From assembly GCA_964480825.1 (NCBI GenBank), contig CAYZRJ010000020.1:1-10996 (forward strand): a stretch of 10,996 nt of DNA, given 5' to 3'. The notes below the pieces were generated by a model. It was not told the origin of the DNA and made no database searches. It worked only from the letters and a program-made list of their open reading frames with translations. Both the position numbers and the translations under genes were made by a program. The DNA is from CAYZRJ01 sp964480825. Its GTDB lineage: Bacteria; Patescibacteriota; WWE3; UBA101185; UBA10185. Numbering within the stretch: the stretch's first letter is position 1; each line of letters starts with the position of its first letter. Shown here piece by piece: positions 1 to 6,587 of this stretch.

Positions 1-54
1 AGCAGTCCCTTCGTAAGGGAAAGATCACAGGTTCGATTCCTGTTGCCGGCTCCA
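1..54 (+). tRNA. tRNA-Thr (anticodon CGU), 3' portion
   Basis: The window opens inside a tRNA at about standard position 23. The anticodon loop is TTCGTAA with anticodon CGT at positions 13-15 (U33 before it, A37 after it), which decodes ACG threonine. The anticodon stem pairs CCC with GGG plus a T-A pair. A 5-nt variable loop (AGATC) follows, then a T-arm with stem ACAGG/CCTGT and loop TTCGATT, then the 3' acceptor strand TGCCGGC, discriminator T and an encoded CCA at 52-54. From memory, the layout resembles E. coli tRNA-Thr(CGU). The 5' acceptor strand and most of the D-arm lie outside the window. Confidence 0.9.
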
Positions 55-68
55 AGATAACGCCGATA

Positions 69-77
69 TGCTAAAAT
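69..77 (+). promoter_or_regulatory. Extended -10 promoter of the Ig-like gene
   Basis: TG-C-TAAAAT: an extended -10 TG at 69-70 and hexamer TAAAAT at 72-77. Six bases separate it from the GTG start at 84, so the predicted +1 is the first base of the start codon. There is no convincing -35; that position falls in the 3' end of the tRNA. The same nine bases precede the gene starting at 4382 on the minus strand. Confidence 0.55.
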
Positions 78-83
78 TCTTAT

Positions 84-812
84 GTGCAACAAACTGCTAA
101 ATTCAGGCTAACCAGATCTGAAGAAAAAAAGCTCAGACAAAAACTTCAAAAAACATTAATTACACTTATTAGTCTTACTGTCGTCTTATTTTTGCTCGTT
201 TTCTTTTTTGCACCTAAACTCGGGGTGTTTTTCGGCTTTTTTTCTAAACATCGAAATGACGTTGATTCGGAAACTGCAATAAAACCTAGTGCTCCGATAT
301 TTTCTAATATTCCTGCGGCGACAAAAGAAGAAACTCTAACAGTAAACGGTTACGCGCAACCCGGCCTTACGGTAGTTTTGTATGTAAATGGTCCCGAAAT
401 TGACAAAACGATTGTCGGTGCCGATGGTTTGTTTACTTTTAGCAATATCAAATTAATTCAGTCCTCAAACACTATTTCGGCAAAGGTCTTTGATCAAACA
501 ACAACCGGCAGTGATAGTTCACACATTTATACAATACTTGTAGATAAAGAGGAACCGAAAATAACAATCGAATCTCCAAAAAAAGATGAAACTGTCAGAA
601 ATCTTGATAAACGGGTTGTCGTAAAAGGTAAAGTAAATGAAAAGGCCTCTCTTAAAATTAACGATAAGTTTGCAATATTACGCCCTGACTTAACTTTTGA
701 ATTTTTACTTGGCGCAACGGAAGGCGCCATGGAAATTAAGATTGAAGCAACTGACGAGGCAGGAAATGTATCTGTGGAAAAATTCTTTATCAAATACGTT
801 CAGGGGAGTTAA
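84..812 (+). CDS. Membrane-anchored protein with two Ig-like domains
   Basis: Predicted 242-aa envelope protein. A basic N-terminus (residues 1-24) precedes one hydrophobic helix (about 25-48), which should anchor it with the C-terminus outside. The rest reads as two beta-rich modules of about 80 residues each (roughly 70-152 and 155-240). The second opens with an EEPKITIESP stretch, a pattern common in bacterial Ig-like (Big) domains. No catalytic motif is visible, so a structural or binding role at the surface is the most that can be inferred. The start is GTG at 84; the ATG at 82 is in another frame. Its 3' end overlaps the oppositely transcribed polymerase/ligase gene by 23 bp. The fold is inferred from composition and strand pattern, not from a diagnostic motif. 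Confidence 0.8.
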   Translation: MQQTAKFRLTRSEEKKLRQKLQKTLITLISLTVVLFLLVFFFAPKLGVFFGFFSKHRNDVDSETAIKPSAPIFSNIPAATKEETLTVNGYAQPGLTVVLYVNGPEIDKTIVGADGLFTFSNIKLIQSSNTISAKVFDQTTTGSDSSHIYTILVDKEEPKITIESPKKDETVRNLDKRVVVKGKVNEKASLKINDKFAILRPDLTFEFLLGATEGAMEIKIEATDEAGNVSVEKFFIKYVQGS

Positions 813-1941
813 GCGCTAGAGTAATCATCCAAACAAACATTATTTGCGGATAAAATAAAGAGTTAATAAACTGAGATTCTACCAGTAGCGCAATTATCAT
901 TGATTTGTATAAAAAGCCGGAATCTTTTCCGAATATACCGGCTAAGAATAGACACAAACCGACAATTCCCGAAGTTGCCCAGACAAATAACAGGCTGGAA
1001 TCAGATCCAGAAGCCGAATGCTTTAAAAAAGTATCTTCATCTGTAAAACCGTAATCCTTTTGAACATATCTCAAAGTGTTATACCCCACCCCTAAAATCG
1101 GCTGATCTTTAATTATCTTCAAAGTATTAGACCAGGAAGTCAATCTAAAATGAGCAGAATCTGCCGGATCGGTCGTGCCGGATATACGTGTTTGAATGCG
1201 CGGAACCGAGTAGTAAGCCAAAAACATTATCAAAAGTGAAACAAAAAGGAGTTTGCGATTTTTTGCCAAGCCGTAAACCAAAACAAATATAGCAAGCATC
1301 AGCCAAGCACTGCGTGAAAAAGTTAAAATTATTCCCGTCAACAAAATTATTAAAACCAATGCAGATTTTAGGTTAATTTTTTTTGCAGTTTCTGCGACAA
1401 TCGTTACACACATAACAAGATAGGCTCCGATGAAGTTTGGATCAAAAAAAGTAGATGTTAAACGATTTTTATGCGGATCCCAGCCCAGCACTGGATCTAA
1501 TTGTTCAAAATCCGGCAATAAAATAAGTTGAATTAAACCCAACGCGACTAAAATGATTCCCGATAACACGATACTATTGTAAATTTCGTTACTGGTCATT
1601 TTTTTGGACAAAACAAGATTAAAAATAGCCGTCGCGAACAGGATGTATGAAACAAATCGCACAATATAAAAATACGAAACCGCGAGTTGATCAATACTGT
1701 ATTTGTAACTATGCAAAAATAATGAAACCGTACCGATAAACACAAACCCTAAAAGATAACAAAACGGTACCGAAATTTTAAACTTTTTTTGAACACCTAA
1801 GAAATATATCGTGGTAACAAAAGCCGTTACAAAAACTAAGACATCAAAAATATATAAATTTGTTCCGTCGGATTTAGAAAAACTTGCAAATTGACCCAAC
1901 ACCAACGACGCTAGAGTTAAATAATATAAAAACCTAAGCAT
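790..1941 (-). CDS. O-antigen ligase/polymerase-like membrane protein (Wzy_C)
   Basis: A 383-aa polytopic inner-membrane protein with about ten hydrophobic helices. Wzy_C (O-antigen ligase/polymerase) features are visible. There is an RLTSTFFDPN segment at 160-169 and a TFSRSAWL motif at 207-214. A large extracytoplasmic loop (about 248-315) carries Arg266, a GVGYN motif at 284-288 and His308. Proteins of this family polymerise or transfer undecaprenyl-linked glycans on the outer face of the membrane. Sequence alone does not separate polymerase (Wzy) from ligase (WaaL) or from glycosylation-type ligases. It is the last gene of a three-gene operon: its ATG overlaps the end of the flippase gene by 8 bp, suggesting translational coupling. 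It ends in TGA and overlaps the convergent Ig-like gene. Confidence 0.88.
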   Translation of the reverse strand: MLRFLYYLTLASLVLGQFASFSKSDGTNLYIFDVLVFVTAFVTTIYFLGVQKKFKISVPFCYLLGFVFIGTVSLFLHSYKYSIDQLAVSYFYIVRFVSYILFATAIFNLVLSKKMTSNEIYNSIVLSGIILVALGLIQLILLPDFEQLDPVLGWDPHKNRLTSTFFDPNFIGAYLVMCVTIVAETAKKINLKSALVLIILLTGIILTFSRSAWLMLAIFVLVYGLAKNRKLLFVSLLIMFLAYYSVPRIQTRISGTTDPADSAHFRLTSWSNTLKIIKDQPILGVGYNTLRYVQKDYGFTDEDTFLKHSASGSDSSLLFVWATSGIVGLCLFLAGIFGKDSGFLYKSMIIALLVESQFINSLFYPQIMFVWMITLALNSPERI

Positions 1942-3217
1942 ACTTAAGTTTCCACTCTTTACGAACGAAATAAACTAACATTAACAAGATTAAAAATTCA
2001 GACAAATGCGTAATTACGGCCGATGCGTAAAATGAATATTTTTGAATAAAAAAGTAGTTGGCGCTAACGTTAAAAATCGCGCTGGTTAAATAAATATAAG
2101 GTAAATGTTTTTGCTTGTCCAAAGTAACCAAAAGCCAAGCCAAAGGCTGAGTTAAAAAGTATAAAATCATTCCGGAGAGCAAAATTTGTAATACTAAAAT
2201 TGATTGTGAAAATTCAGCACCACCAACGATCTTGATCACAAACGGACTAAATACTATACCGATTATAGCCACCAAAGCGCCGCCGCCTGCCAAATACAAC
2301 AAAATGTTGCGCAGACTTTGCTCAAGTTTTTCTTTTCCCTCTTGCATGTGACGAATTAAAACAGGGTATGCAGCGTTCATAAAAAATGTGGGTAAAACCA
2401 GACCTACTTCGAATATTTTGTAGGGCAAACCATAAATCGCGACACTTTCGGTATTGTTTAAACCCAAGTTTTTTGGTAAGTGCAAAATAGACAACAAAAG
2501 CGAATCTGATTTAAAACTAATTTGGCTAAACACAAACATTAAGCCCAGCGGTAAAGATTGCCAAAACAACTGTTGCGCTAATTTTTTATCAAAGTTAAAT
2601 GTTAACGCGACTCCCAATTTTTTGCGTATTAAAATTACACTAACAATAAAACTAATTATTCCTCCGATGACGTAATTAAAACTAATCAAAGCTACCGACA
2701 TTTTAAAATACGACATAGCAATAACGGCAATCAAAATGTAAATATAGCCGCTAACATATCCGACTGTCGAAAGATCGTATCTTAGTTTCGGTTGAAAAAT
2801 AACGTTAGTTGATGCGTACAGGGCTTGCGTCAAAATTAACAACAAATTTAGCCTGATTCCGTTTCGCAAGATTTCGTTGTAAGGAAAAAGCTGTAACAAC
2901 AAAGTCATTAACAGTATAAAACCGCAGGATAACAAAATTCTTAAGTATAAAATGGTATTAAAATATTTCTCCGCCTTTTTCCAATCTTTGGCGATTTCTT
3001 TTGTGGCAATAGCGTTAAACCCGAAATCTACGATAATAAAAACAAAAGCCGGCCAGACTTGCATTAAATTAAACTCGCCAAAGCTTTCACGTCCATAAAC
3101 TCTGGCAATAATTACGGTGCACAAAACCGTAATCAACATACTTGTGATTTTACCTATCAGTTGGTACGCAGTGTTTGAAAATAATTTATTTGTAGTTTCT
3201 GATTTAATTTTGAACAT
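1934..3217 (-). CDS. Wzx-type polysaccharide flippase (MOP superfamily)
   Basis: A protein of about 427 aa, hydrophobic throughout with roughly 12-14 predicted helices. It begins with the cytoplasmic, amphipathic N-terminus followed by a helix typical of polysaccharide exporters of the MATE/MOP superfamily. An early segment carries VYGRESFGEFNL (near residues 40-52), close to the 'GxxxyGxysl' pattern of this family. Such proteins flip lipid-linked oligosaccharide from the inner to the outer leaflet. It sits between the glycoside hydrolase and the polymerase/ligase gene. Its start lies inside the end of the upstream gene (about 14 bp overlap). Adjacent GTG (3220) and ATG (3217) codons are both possible starts; ATG is chosen. 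The length matches Wzx proteins. The substrate cannot be read from sequence. Confidence 0.9.
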   Translation of the reverse strand: MFKIKSETTNKLFSNTAYQLIGKITSMLITVLCTVIIARVYGRESFGEFNLMQVWPAFVFIIVDFGFNAIATKEIAKDWKKAEKYFNTILYLRILLSCGFILLMTLLLQLFPYNEILRNGIRLNLLLILTQALYASTNVIFQPKLRYDLSTVGYVSGYIYILIAVIAMSYFKMSVALISFNYVIGGIISFIVSVILIRKKLGVALTFNFDKKLAQQLFWQSLPLGLMFVFSQISFKSDSLLLSILHLPKNLGLNNTESVAIYGLPYKIFEVGLVLPTFFMNAAYPVLIRHMQEGKEKLEQSLRNILLYLAGGGALVAIIGIVFSPFVIKIVGGAEFSQSILVLQILLSGMILYFLTQPLAWLLVTLDKQKHLPYIYLTSAIFNVSANYFFIQKYSFYASAVITHLSEFLILLMLVYFVRKEWKLKYA

Positions 3218-4382
3218 CACAAACGTTTATCATTAATTTATTCTCGTCTAGTATCGGCGGCTTACCCTTTGTTTTGTGCATTTGCTTAACCTTATTATAG
3301 TGCTCATAAGGAACTTTATCTGCATTTATCCACGAAAAATGATCGTAGGGCTTAGAATACCGGATCGTAAAGGGCATAACTGCGCGAACACGATCATCTT
3401 TTAGCCAGACTTCTTTGTACGCGGTCTCAAAGTATTCGCTTATCTTTTCAACCGGCAAATACGAATTATTATAGTTTTCTCCCTCGGCATGTGCCCATCC
3501 GGTTTCAGTAATAAATACAGGTAACTCATTTTTGACGTTTATAACCTGCTTTAAAAAATCTAACTCTGTAACATACGCTCTAATACTCCACCTTCCTACA
3601 TTATACGGATTACCTGAAAAGTTTGGCTGGGGGTACGAGTGAGAAGCCCAACCATCAAGCTTGTCAAAAATTCCCGGTACCCTTTTGTCCATCTTTTTCA
3701 TAAACTCAAAAGCATCCATACTATTTTTAGTGGAAGCAATACTTGTGTTAAACCCTGCGTTTAGCATTTGAAAATCAGGGTTCTCTTCTTTAAACGTTTC
3801 TATAGTGTAATCTAAAACATCAGCATATTCTTGCGGAGACACGTACCCAAACCAAAAGTCAGCATCGTTAGGTTCGTTATAAACAGCGATATATCGGTAT
3901 CTAATGGGCCATTTAAATTTATTTAAAAATTGGACTGCATCTTTTGTTTCTTGCTTGTATTTGTCCAAACGTAAACTCCACAGCTGTACAACCGGAATTA
4001 GCTTTTTAGCATTCAGTTGCTCGAAGACTCGTTCCCATTTGTCGGTGTCTCTATCGTCCATATTATAAGGAATTAAAACATACCCCCACGCGCCTCCATT
4101 GGCATTAACCAGATTTTGAGCCAACTCGAAGTAATCCTTTTCTTCGGCGTAAACGTAAATACCAAACTTATTGTTAGGTTCCCATCTCGGATTTGACGAT
4201 GCGTATTTAGAAAAAGATAGACTTTCCTCGTACTTACAAAGAACTTGCAGAGGTGGAGAAATAAAACCTAGTTGCGCGCTTGATGTTCTATAGATGTAAA
4301 ATTGTTGAAAAACATACCAGAACATGCCAAGAAACGCAGTTGTAACTAACAGTATTTTCAGAATTCTTTTTGTGTTACTCAC
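3204..4382 (-). CDS. Membrane-anchored clan GH-A glycoside hydrolase (GH39-like)
   Basis: A 392-aa protein with an N-terminal signal-anchor helix (about residues 8-27) and an extracytoplasmic (beta/alpha)8-type domain. Both clan GH-A catalytic glutamates are in context. The acid/base is E170 in AVYNEPN (an asparagine directly precedes Glu, the clan hallmark) and the nucleophile is E293 in FITETGW. The HSYPQP segment near 248-253 and the WINAD segment near the C-terminus fit a barrel active site. The layout is closest to GH39/GH5-like proteins; the family number is not certain. It is the first gene of an operon with a flippase and a polymerase/ligase, so it may trim or edit the nascent polysaccharide, as the GH39 enzyme PslG does for Psl in Pseudomonas (analogy only). 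The start is GTG, 6 bases after a -10 element. Confidence 0.85.
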   Translation of the reverse strand: MSNTKRILKILLVTTAFLGMFWYVFQQFYIYRTSSAQLGFISPPLQVLCKYEESLSFSKYASSNPRWEPNNKFGIYVYAEEKDYFELAQNLVNANGGAWGYVLIPYNMDDRDTDKWERVFEQLNAKKLIPVVQLWSLRLDKYKQETKDAVQFLNKFKWPIRYRYIAVYNEPNDADFWFGYVSPQEYADVLDYTIETFKEENPDFQMLNAGFNTSIASTKNSMDAFEFMKKMDKRVPGIFDKLDGWASHSYPQPNFSGNPYNVGRWSIRAYVTELDFLKQVINVKNELPVFITETGWAHAEGENYNNSYLPVEKISEYFETAYKEVWLKDDRVRAVMPFTIRYSKPYDHFSWINADKVPYEHYNKVKQMHKTKGKPPILDENKLMINVCDVQN

Positions 4383-4388
4383 AGGTTA

Positions 4389-4397
4389 ATTTTAGCA
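4389..4397 (-). promoter_or_regulatory. Extended -10 promoter of the polysaccharide operon
   Basis: Read on the minus strand, TG-C-TAAAAT: hexamer at 4394-4389 and TG at 4397-4396. Six bases (TAACCT) then lead directly to the GTG start at 4382, which predicts a leaderless mRNA. The nine bases are identical to those before the gene at 84. No -35 is apparent. It lies 8 bp from the opposing -10 hexamer of the plus-strand gene, so polymerase could occupy only one of the two at a time. Confidence 0.55.
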
Positions 4398-4399
4398 TC

Positions 4400-4408
4400 T
4401 GGTAGAAT
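4400..4408 (+). promoter_or_regulatory. Extended -10 promoter of the GH18-like gene
   Basis: TG-G-TAGAAT: TG at 4400-4401 and hexamer TAGAAT at 4403-4408. Six bases (AAGTAG) then lead to the ATG at 4415, so the predicted +1 is the A of ATG. The same nine bases precede tRNA-Val on the minus strand. There is no -35-like hexamer; that position falls near the start codon of the divergent gene. Confidence 0.55.
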
Positions 4409-4414
4409 AAGTAG

Positions 4415-5628
4415 ATGCAAAATCGAACCTCTCTAATATTTGCAATACTTCTGGCACTTTTTATCAGTCTCGCCACTATAAACTTTTACGCAAAACAATT
4501 AGCAAAAAATGCTGTGGTCGAGGTTCTGGATCCGCTGGCCAAATCAAAAAACGTATTTTCTTACTTTTTAAAGCAGAAGCTTAAACCTAAAAAGATCATT
4601 TTTGGATACCTTCCGTATTGGTCTATCGAAAATCTAAAGTATATTCAATTGGATAAACTTACGGATATCGCCTACTTTGGTTTATATGTCGAAGGTGATG
4701 GAACATTTATGACTAAAGTTGAGGATGGAACTTTGGAGCCCGGGTACAATGCATGGAGAAACAATAAGGATTTGGCAGATTTTATCAGGTTCGCCAAGAA
4801 ATCCGGCGTGCGTCTTTCTTTAACTGTTATCTCACACGATGACGAAAAGTCGGATAAAATATTAACCTGCAAAGAATGTTGGCCCACTCTGCTTGCAAAT
4901 ATAAAATCGGAATTAGATTACCACGGGATAAAAGACGCTAATTTAAACTTTGAGTACGTTGATTTTCAAAAACCCGAGGTATCCGCCGCATATACCGAAC
5001 TTACTACTTATTTAAATTTTGAACTTGATAAAACTTACGGAAATTCCTTTTTGACGGTTGCGACTTTCGCCGACTCGTTTATTAAACCACGTGTCACAAA
5101 TGTTGAAGCTTTGGGCAAAGTTAGTGATGGCCTGTTTATAATGGCTTACGATTTCAGATACCCAAGCTCTGACAACGCCGGACCTGTTGCACCAATCGAT
5201 GGAATTGGTATTCAATCAGATTATGATTTAACAACAATGCTTAAGGATTACATGCGTGTAGTACCGCCCAGCAAATTAATAATGGGCGTTCCTTACTACG
5301 GCTACAATTGGGTTGTTGAAGATAAAGATGCTTTATCCAAGCGCATTCCGGGTGATGACGACATCGGACATTCGCAATCGCAAGCTTACACAAACATTAT
5401 GGATTCTATTATCGAACTAAAACCGGAAANNNNNNNNNNTATTATAGCTACACAAGTCCCGAAACGGGCTCTTTAAGACAGGTTTACTATGAAAACGCAG
5501 AGTCTTTAAAGTCGAAATATAAGTTAGTGAAAGATAATAACTTGGCCGGAATTGGAATCTGGGCTTTGGGCTACGACGGAGGGTATCAAGAACTTTGGGA
5601 TTTGCTAGGCAAAGAGTTTTTAGAATAA
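4415..5628 (+). CDS. Membrane-anchored GH18-like protein, interrupted by an assembly gap
   Basis: An N-terminal anchor helix (about residues 6-26) precedes a GH18-type barrel of the YaaH/spore-germination kind. FGYLPYWS (63-70) is the first strand, followed by LTVISHDD, a MAYDFRYP segment and GVPYYGYNW. After the N run the protein resumes with YYSYTSPETG, a VYYENAESL stretch and GIGIWALGYDGG, the usual C-terminal part of this family, and ends at TAA 5626-5628. The catalytic motif is altered: DGxxxDxE is expected, but NLNFE is seen with the general acid E180 kept, N178 in place of the second Asp and K173 in place of the first. It may be inactive, chemically altered or a glycan binder. The frame changes across the N run because ten N is a placeholder, not a measured length; about 10-15 residues may be missing. 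It overlaps the convergent methyltransferase gene by 43 bp. Confidence 0.82.
5430..5439. other. Assembly gap (run of ten N)
   Basis: Ten consecutive N lie within the GH18-like gene. The reading frame entering the gap and the good GH18 C-terminal frame leaving it are not in register over exactly ten bases. Restoring the frame requires a true gap length of 3n+2. The ten N is therefore a scaffold placeholder and not evidence of a frameshift. Confidence 0.95.
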
Positions 5629-6488
5629 TTAGATCTTATCTTAGTTCTGTGAGATTTTTTCTGATTATCTTTGGTATTAATGTATTTTGAAAATGAGCCA
5701 ATCGTTAGTTGTTTTTTCTTATTCTCCACTCCGGCTAAATAGTACTCAAACAGTTTTTTCCAAGTTTGATAGGGGAGTGCTTTGGCAATTACATCAAGGT
5801 CGAAATTTAGGCTTTTTGCCAATCGTTTAAATTGTTCGGGTGTAAAAAGTTTATTTGTGCGATAAAACAACGAAGGTTTTTGTTGCGTCAAAACATATGA
5901 AACAAAATCGGCGTACTGTCCGATATGAAATTCGTCTATCTCTGGCTTTTGCTTTTTTTCAAACGAAAGCAAAGCTACATTAACATTTGGTGCAGGTTCG
6001 AAATCTGTTTTATTAAACGTGTGAACAATTTTTACCTCAAACACCGGCTGTAATAACAATGAAATTAATTTTCCTTCGCCAAATCCCATGTATCGCAGTG
6101 CGGCCTCCTTTTGAACAAAAAAATATGCCTGCTCGGGCGGATAGTTTGAGAACAAAAGTTTATTAATTATTGCTGAGGTTTTACTAAACGGGATATTTGA
6201 AAAAACTGAATAAGGCTCTTTTGGGAGTCTTTCGCGTGTGAAATCGCTTTCAATGATTTCAACTTTTGGATTGTCCCCTACTTCATTTCTTAAAATGTTG
6301 GCGACGTACGCATCTTGCTCGTAAGCTATAATTTTCGCGCATTTTTCAGTTAAAACTTTTGTGATCGTGCCTTTTCCCGCCCCAATGTCTAATACCAAAG
6401 AGTTTGCATTGAGTTTAGTTTTAGACACCAACTGTCGGATTAGCTCAGTGTCATTTATAAAGTTTTGTGTGTATTTTAAGTCGAGTAT
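5586..6488 (-). CDS. Erm-type 23S rRNA adenine N6-methyltransferase, non-canonical start
   Basis: A SAM-dependent rRNA adenine dimethylase of the Erm/KsgA family. From 6488 the frame reads 300 aa: the N-terminal QNF motif (residues 8-10, in KYTQNFIND), the SAM-binding VLDIGAGKGTIT (32-43) and catalytic motif IV NIPF (98-101), then the basic C-terminal domain. NIPF rather than NLPY, plus a QTWKKLFEYY helix, favour Erm (A2058 of 23S, macrolide/lincosamide/streptogramin B resistance) over housekeeping KsgA, but this is not proven. The only usual start codon is TTG at 6431, which would remove the QNF motif. The in-frame codon at 6488 is ATA, exactly 6 bases after an extended -10, so it is the likely start or a mutated ATG. 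The 3' end overlaps the GH18-like gene and ends in TGA. Confidence 0.83.
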   Translation of the reverse strand: MLDLKYTQNFINDTELIRQLVSKTKLNANSLVLDIGAGKGTITKVLTEKCAKIIAYEQDAYVANILRNEVGDNPKVEIIESDFTRERLPKEPYSVFSNIPFSKTSAIINKLLFSNYPPEQAYFFVQKEAALRYMGFGEGKLISLLLQPVFEVKIVHTFNKTDFEPAPNVNVALLSFEKKQKPEIDEFHIGQYADFVSYVLTQQKPSLFYRTNKLFTPEQFKRLAKSLNFDLDVIAKALPYQTWKKLFEYYLAGVENKKKQLTIGSFSKYINTKDNQKKSHRTKIRSNYSKNSLPSKSQSS

Positions 6489-6494
6489 AGGGCG

Positions 6495-6503
6495 ATTATA
6501 ACA
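6495..6503 (-). promoter_or_regulatory. Consensus extended -10 promoter of the erm-like gene
   Basis: On the minus strand, TG-T-TATAAT, a perfect extended -10, with the hexamer at 6500-6495. Six bases (CGCCCT) separate it from the ATA codon at 6488. The palindrome ACAGC-TGC-GCTGT at 6501-6513 overlaps the extended element and the upstream spacer, and could be a repressor site. The left end of the IS30 element lies 37 bp further upstream, so the IS has left this -10 intact but may have replaced any -35 or upstream sequence. Confidence 0.55.
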
Positions 6504-6540
6504 GCTGCGCTGTTGCGTGAGTACACTAAGCAGTATTAAA

Positions 6541-6565
6541 TGAGTTCAAGTTTGAAGTGCCGCAC
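6541..6565 (+). repeat. Left terminal inverted repeat of the IS30 element
   Basis: Begins TGAGTTCAAGTTTGAAG. It matches the reverse complement of 7549-7573 at 18 of 25 positions, with the first 9 bases differing at one place. It lies 23 bp upstream of the preferred transposase start. Confidence 0.75.
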
Positions 6566-6587
6566 CTAATGAAATACTATGGTGAGC

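Noticed and set aside
1..54. tRNA read as class II (Leu/Ser/Tyr) with TCCCTT-CGT-AAGGGA as a long variable arm
   Set aside because: The same hairpin fits an anticodon arm with U33, CGU and A37, a normal 5-nt variable loop and a correct T-arm, giving tRNA-Thr.
82..110. ATG at 82 as start of the first gene
   Set aside because: It is in another frame; the long frame starts with the overlapping GTG at 84, which also fits the -10 spacing.
5430..5476. Natural frameshift or early stop in the GH18-like gene
   Set aside because: The change coincides with ten N, and the C-terminal GH18 motifs resume in a single clean frame after it.
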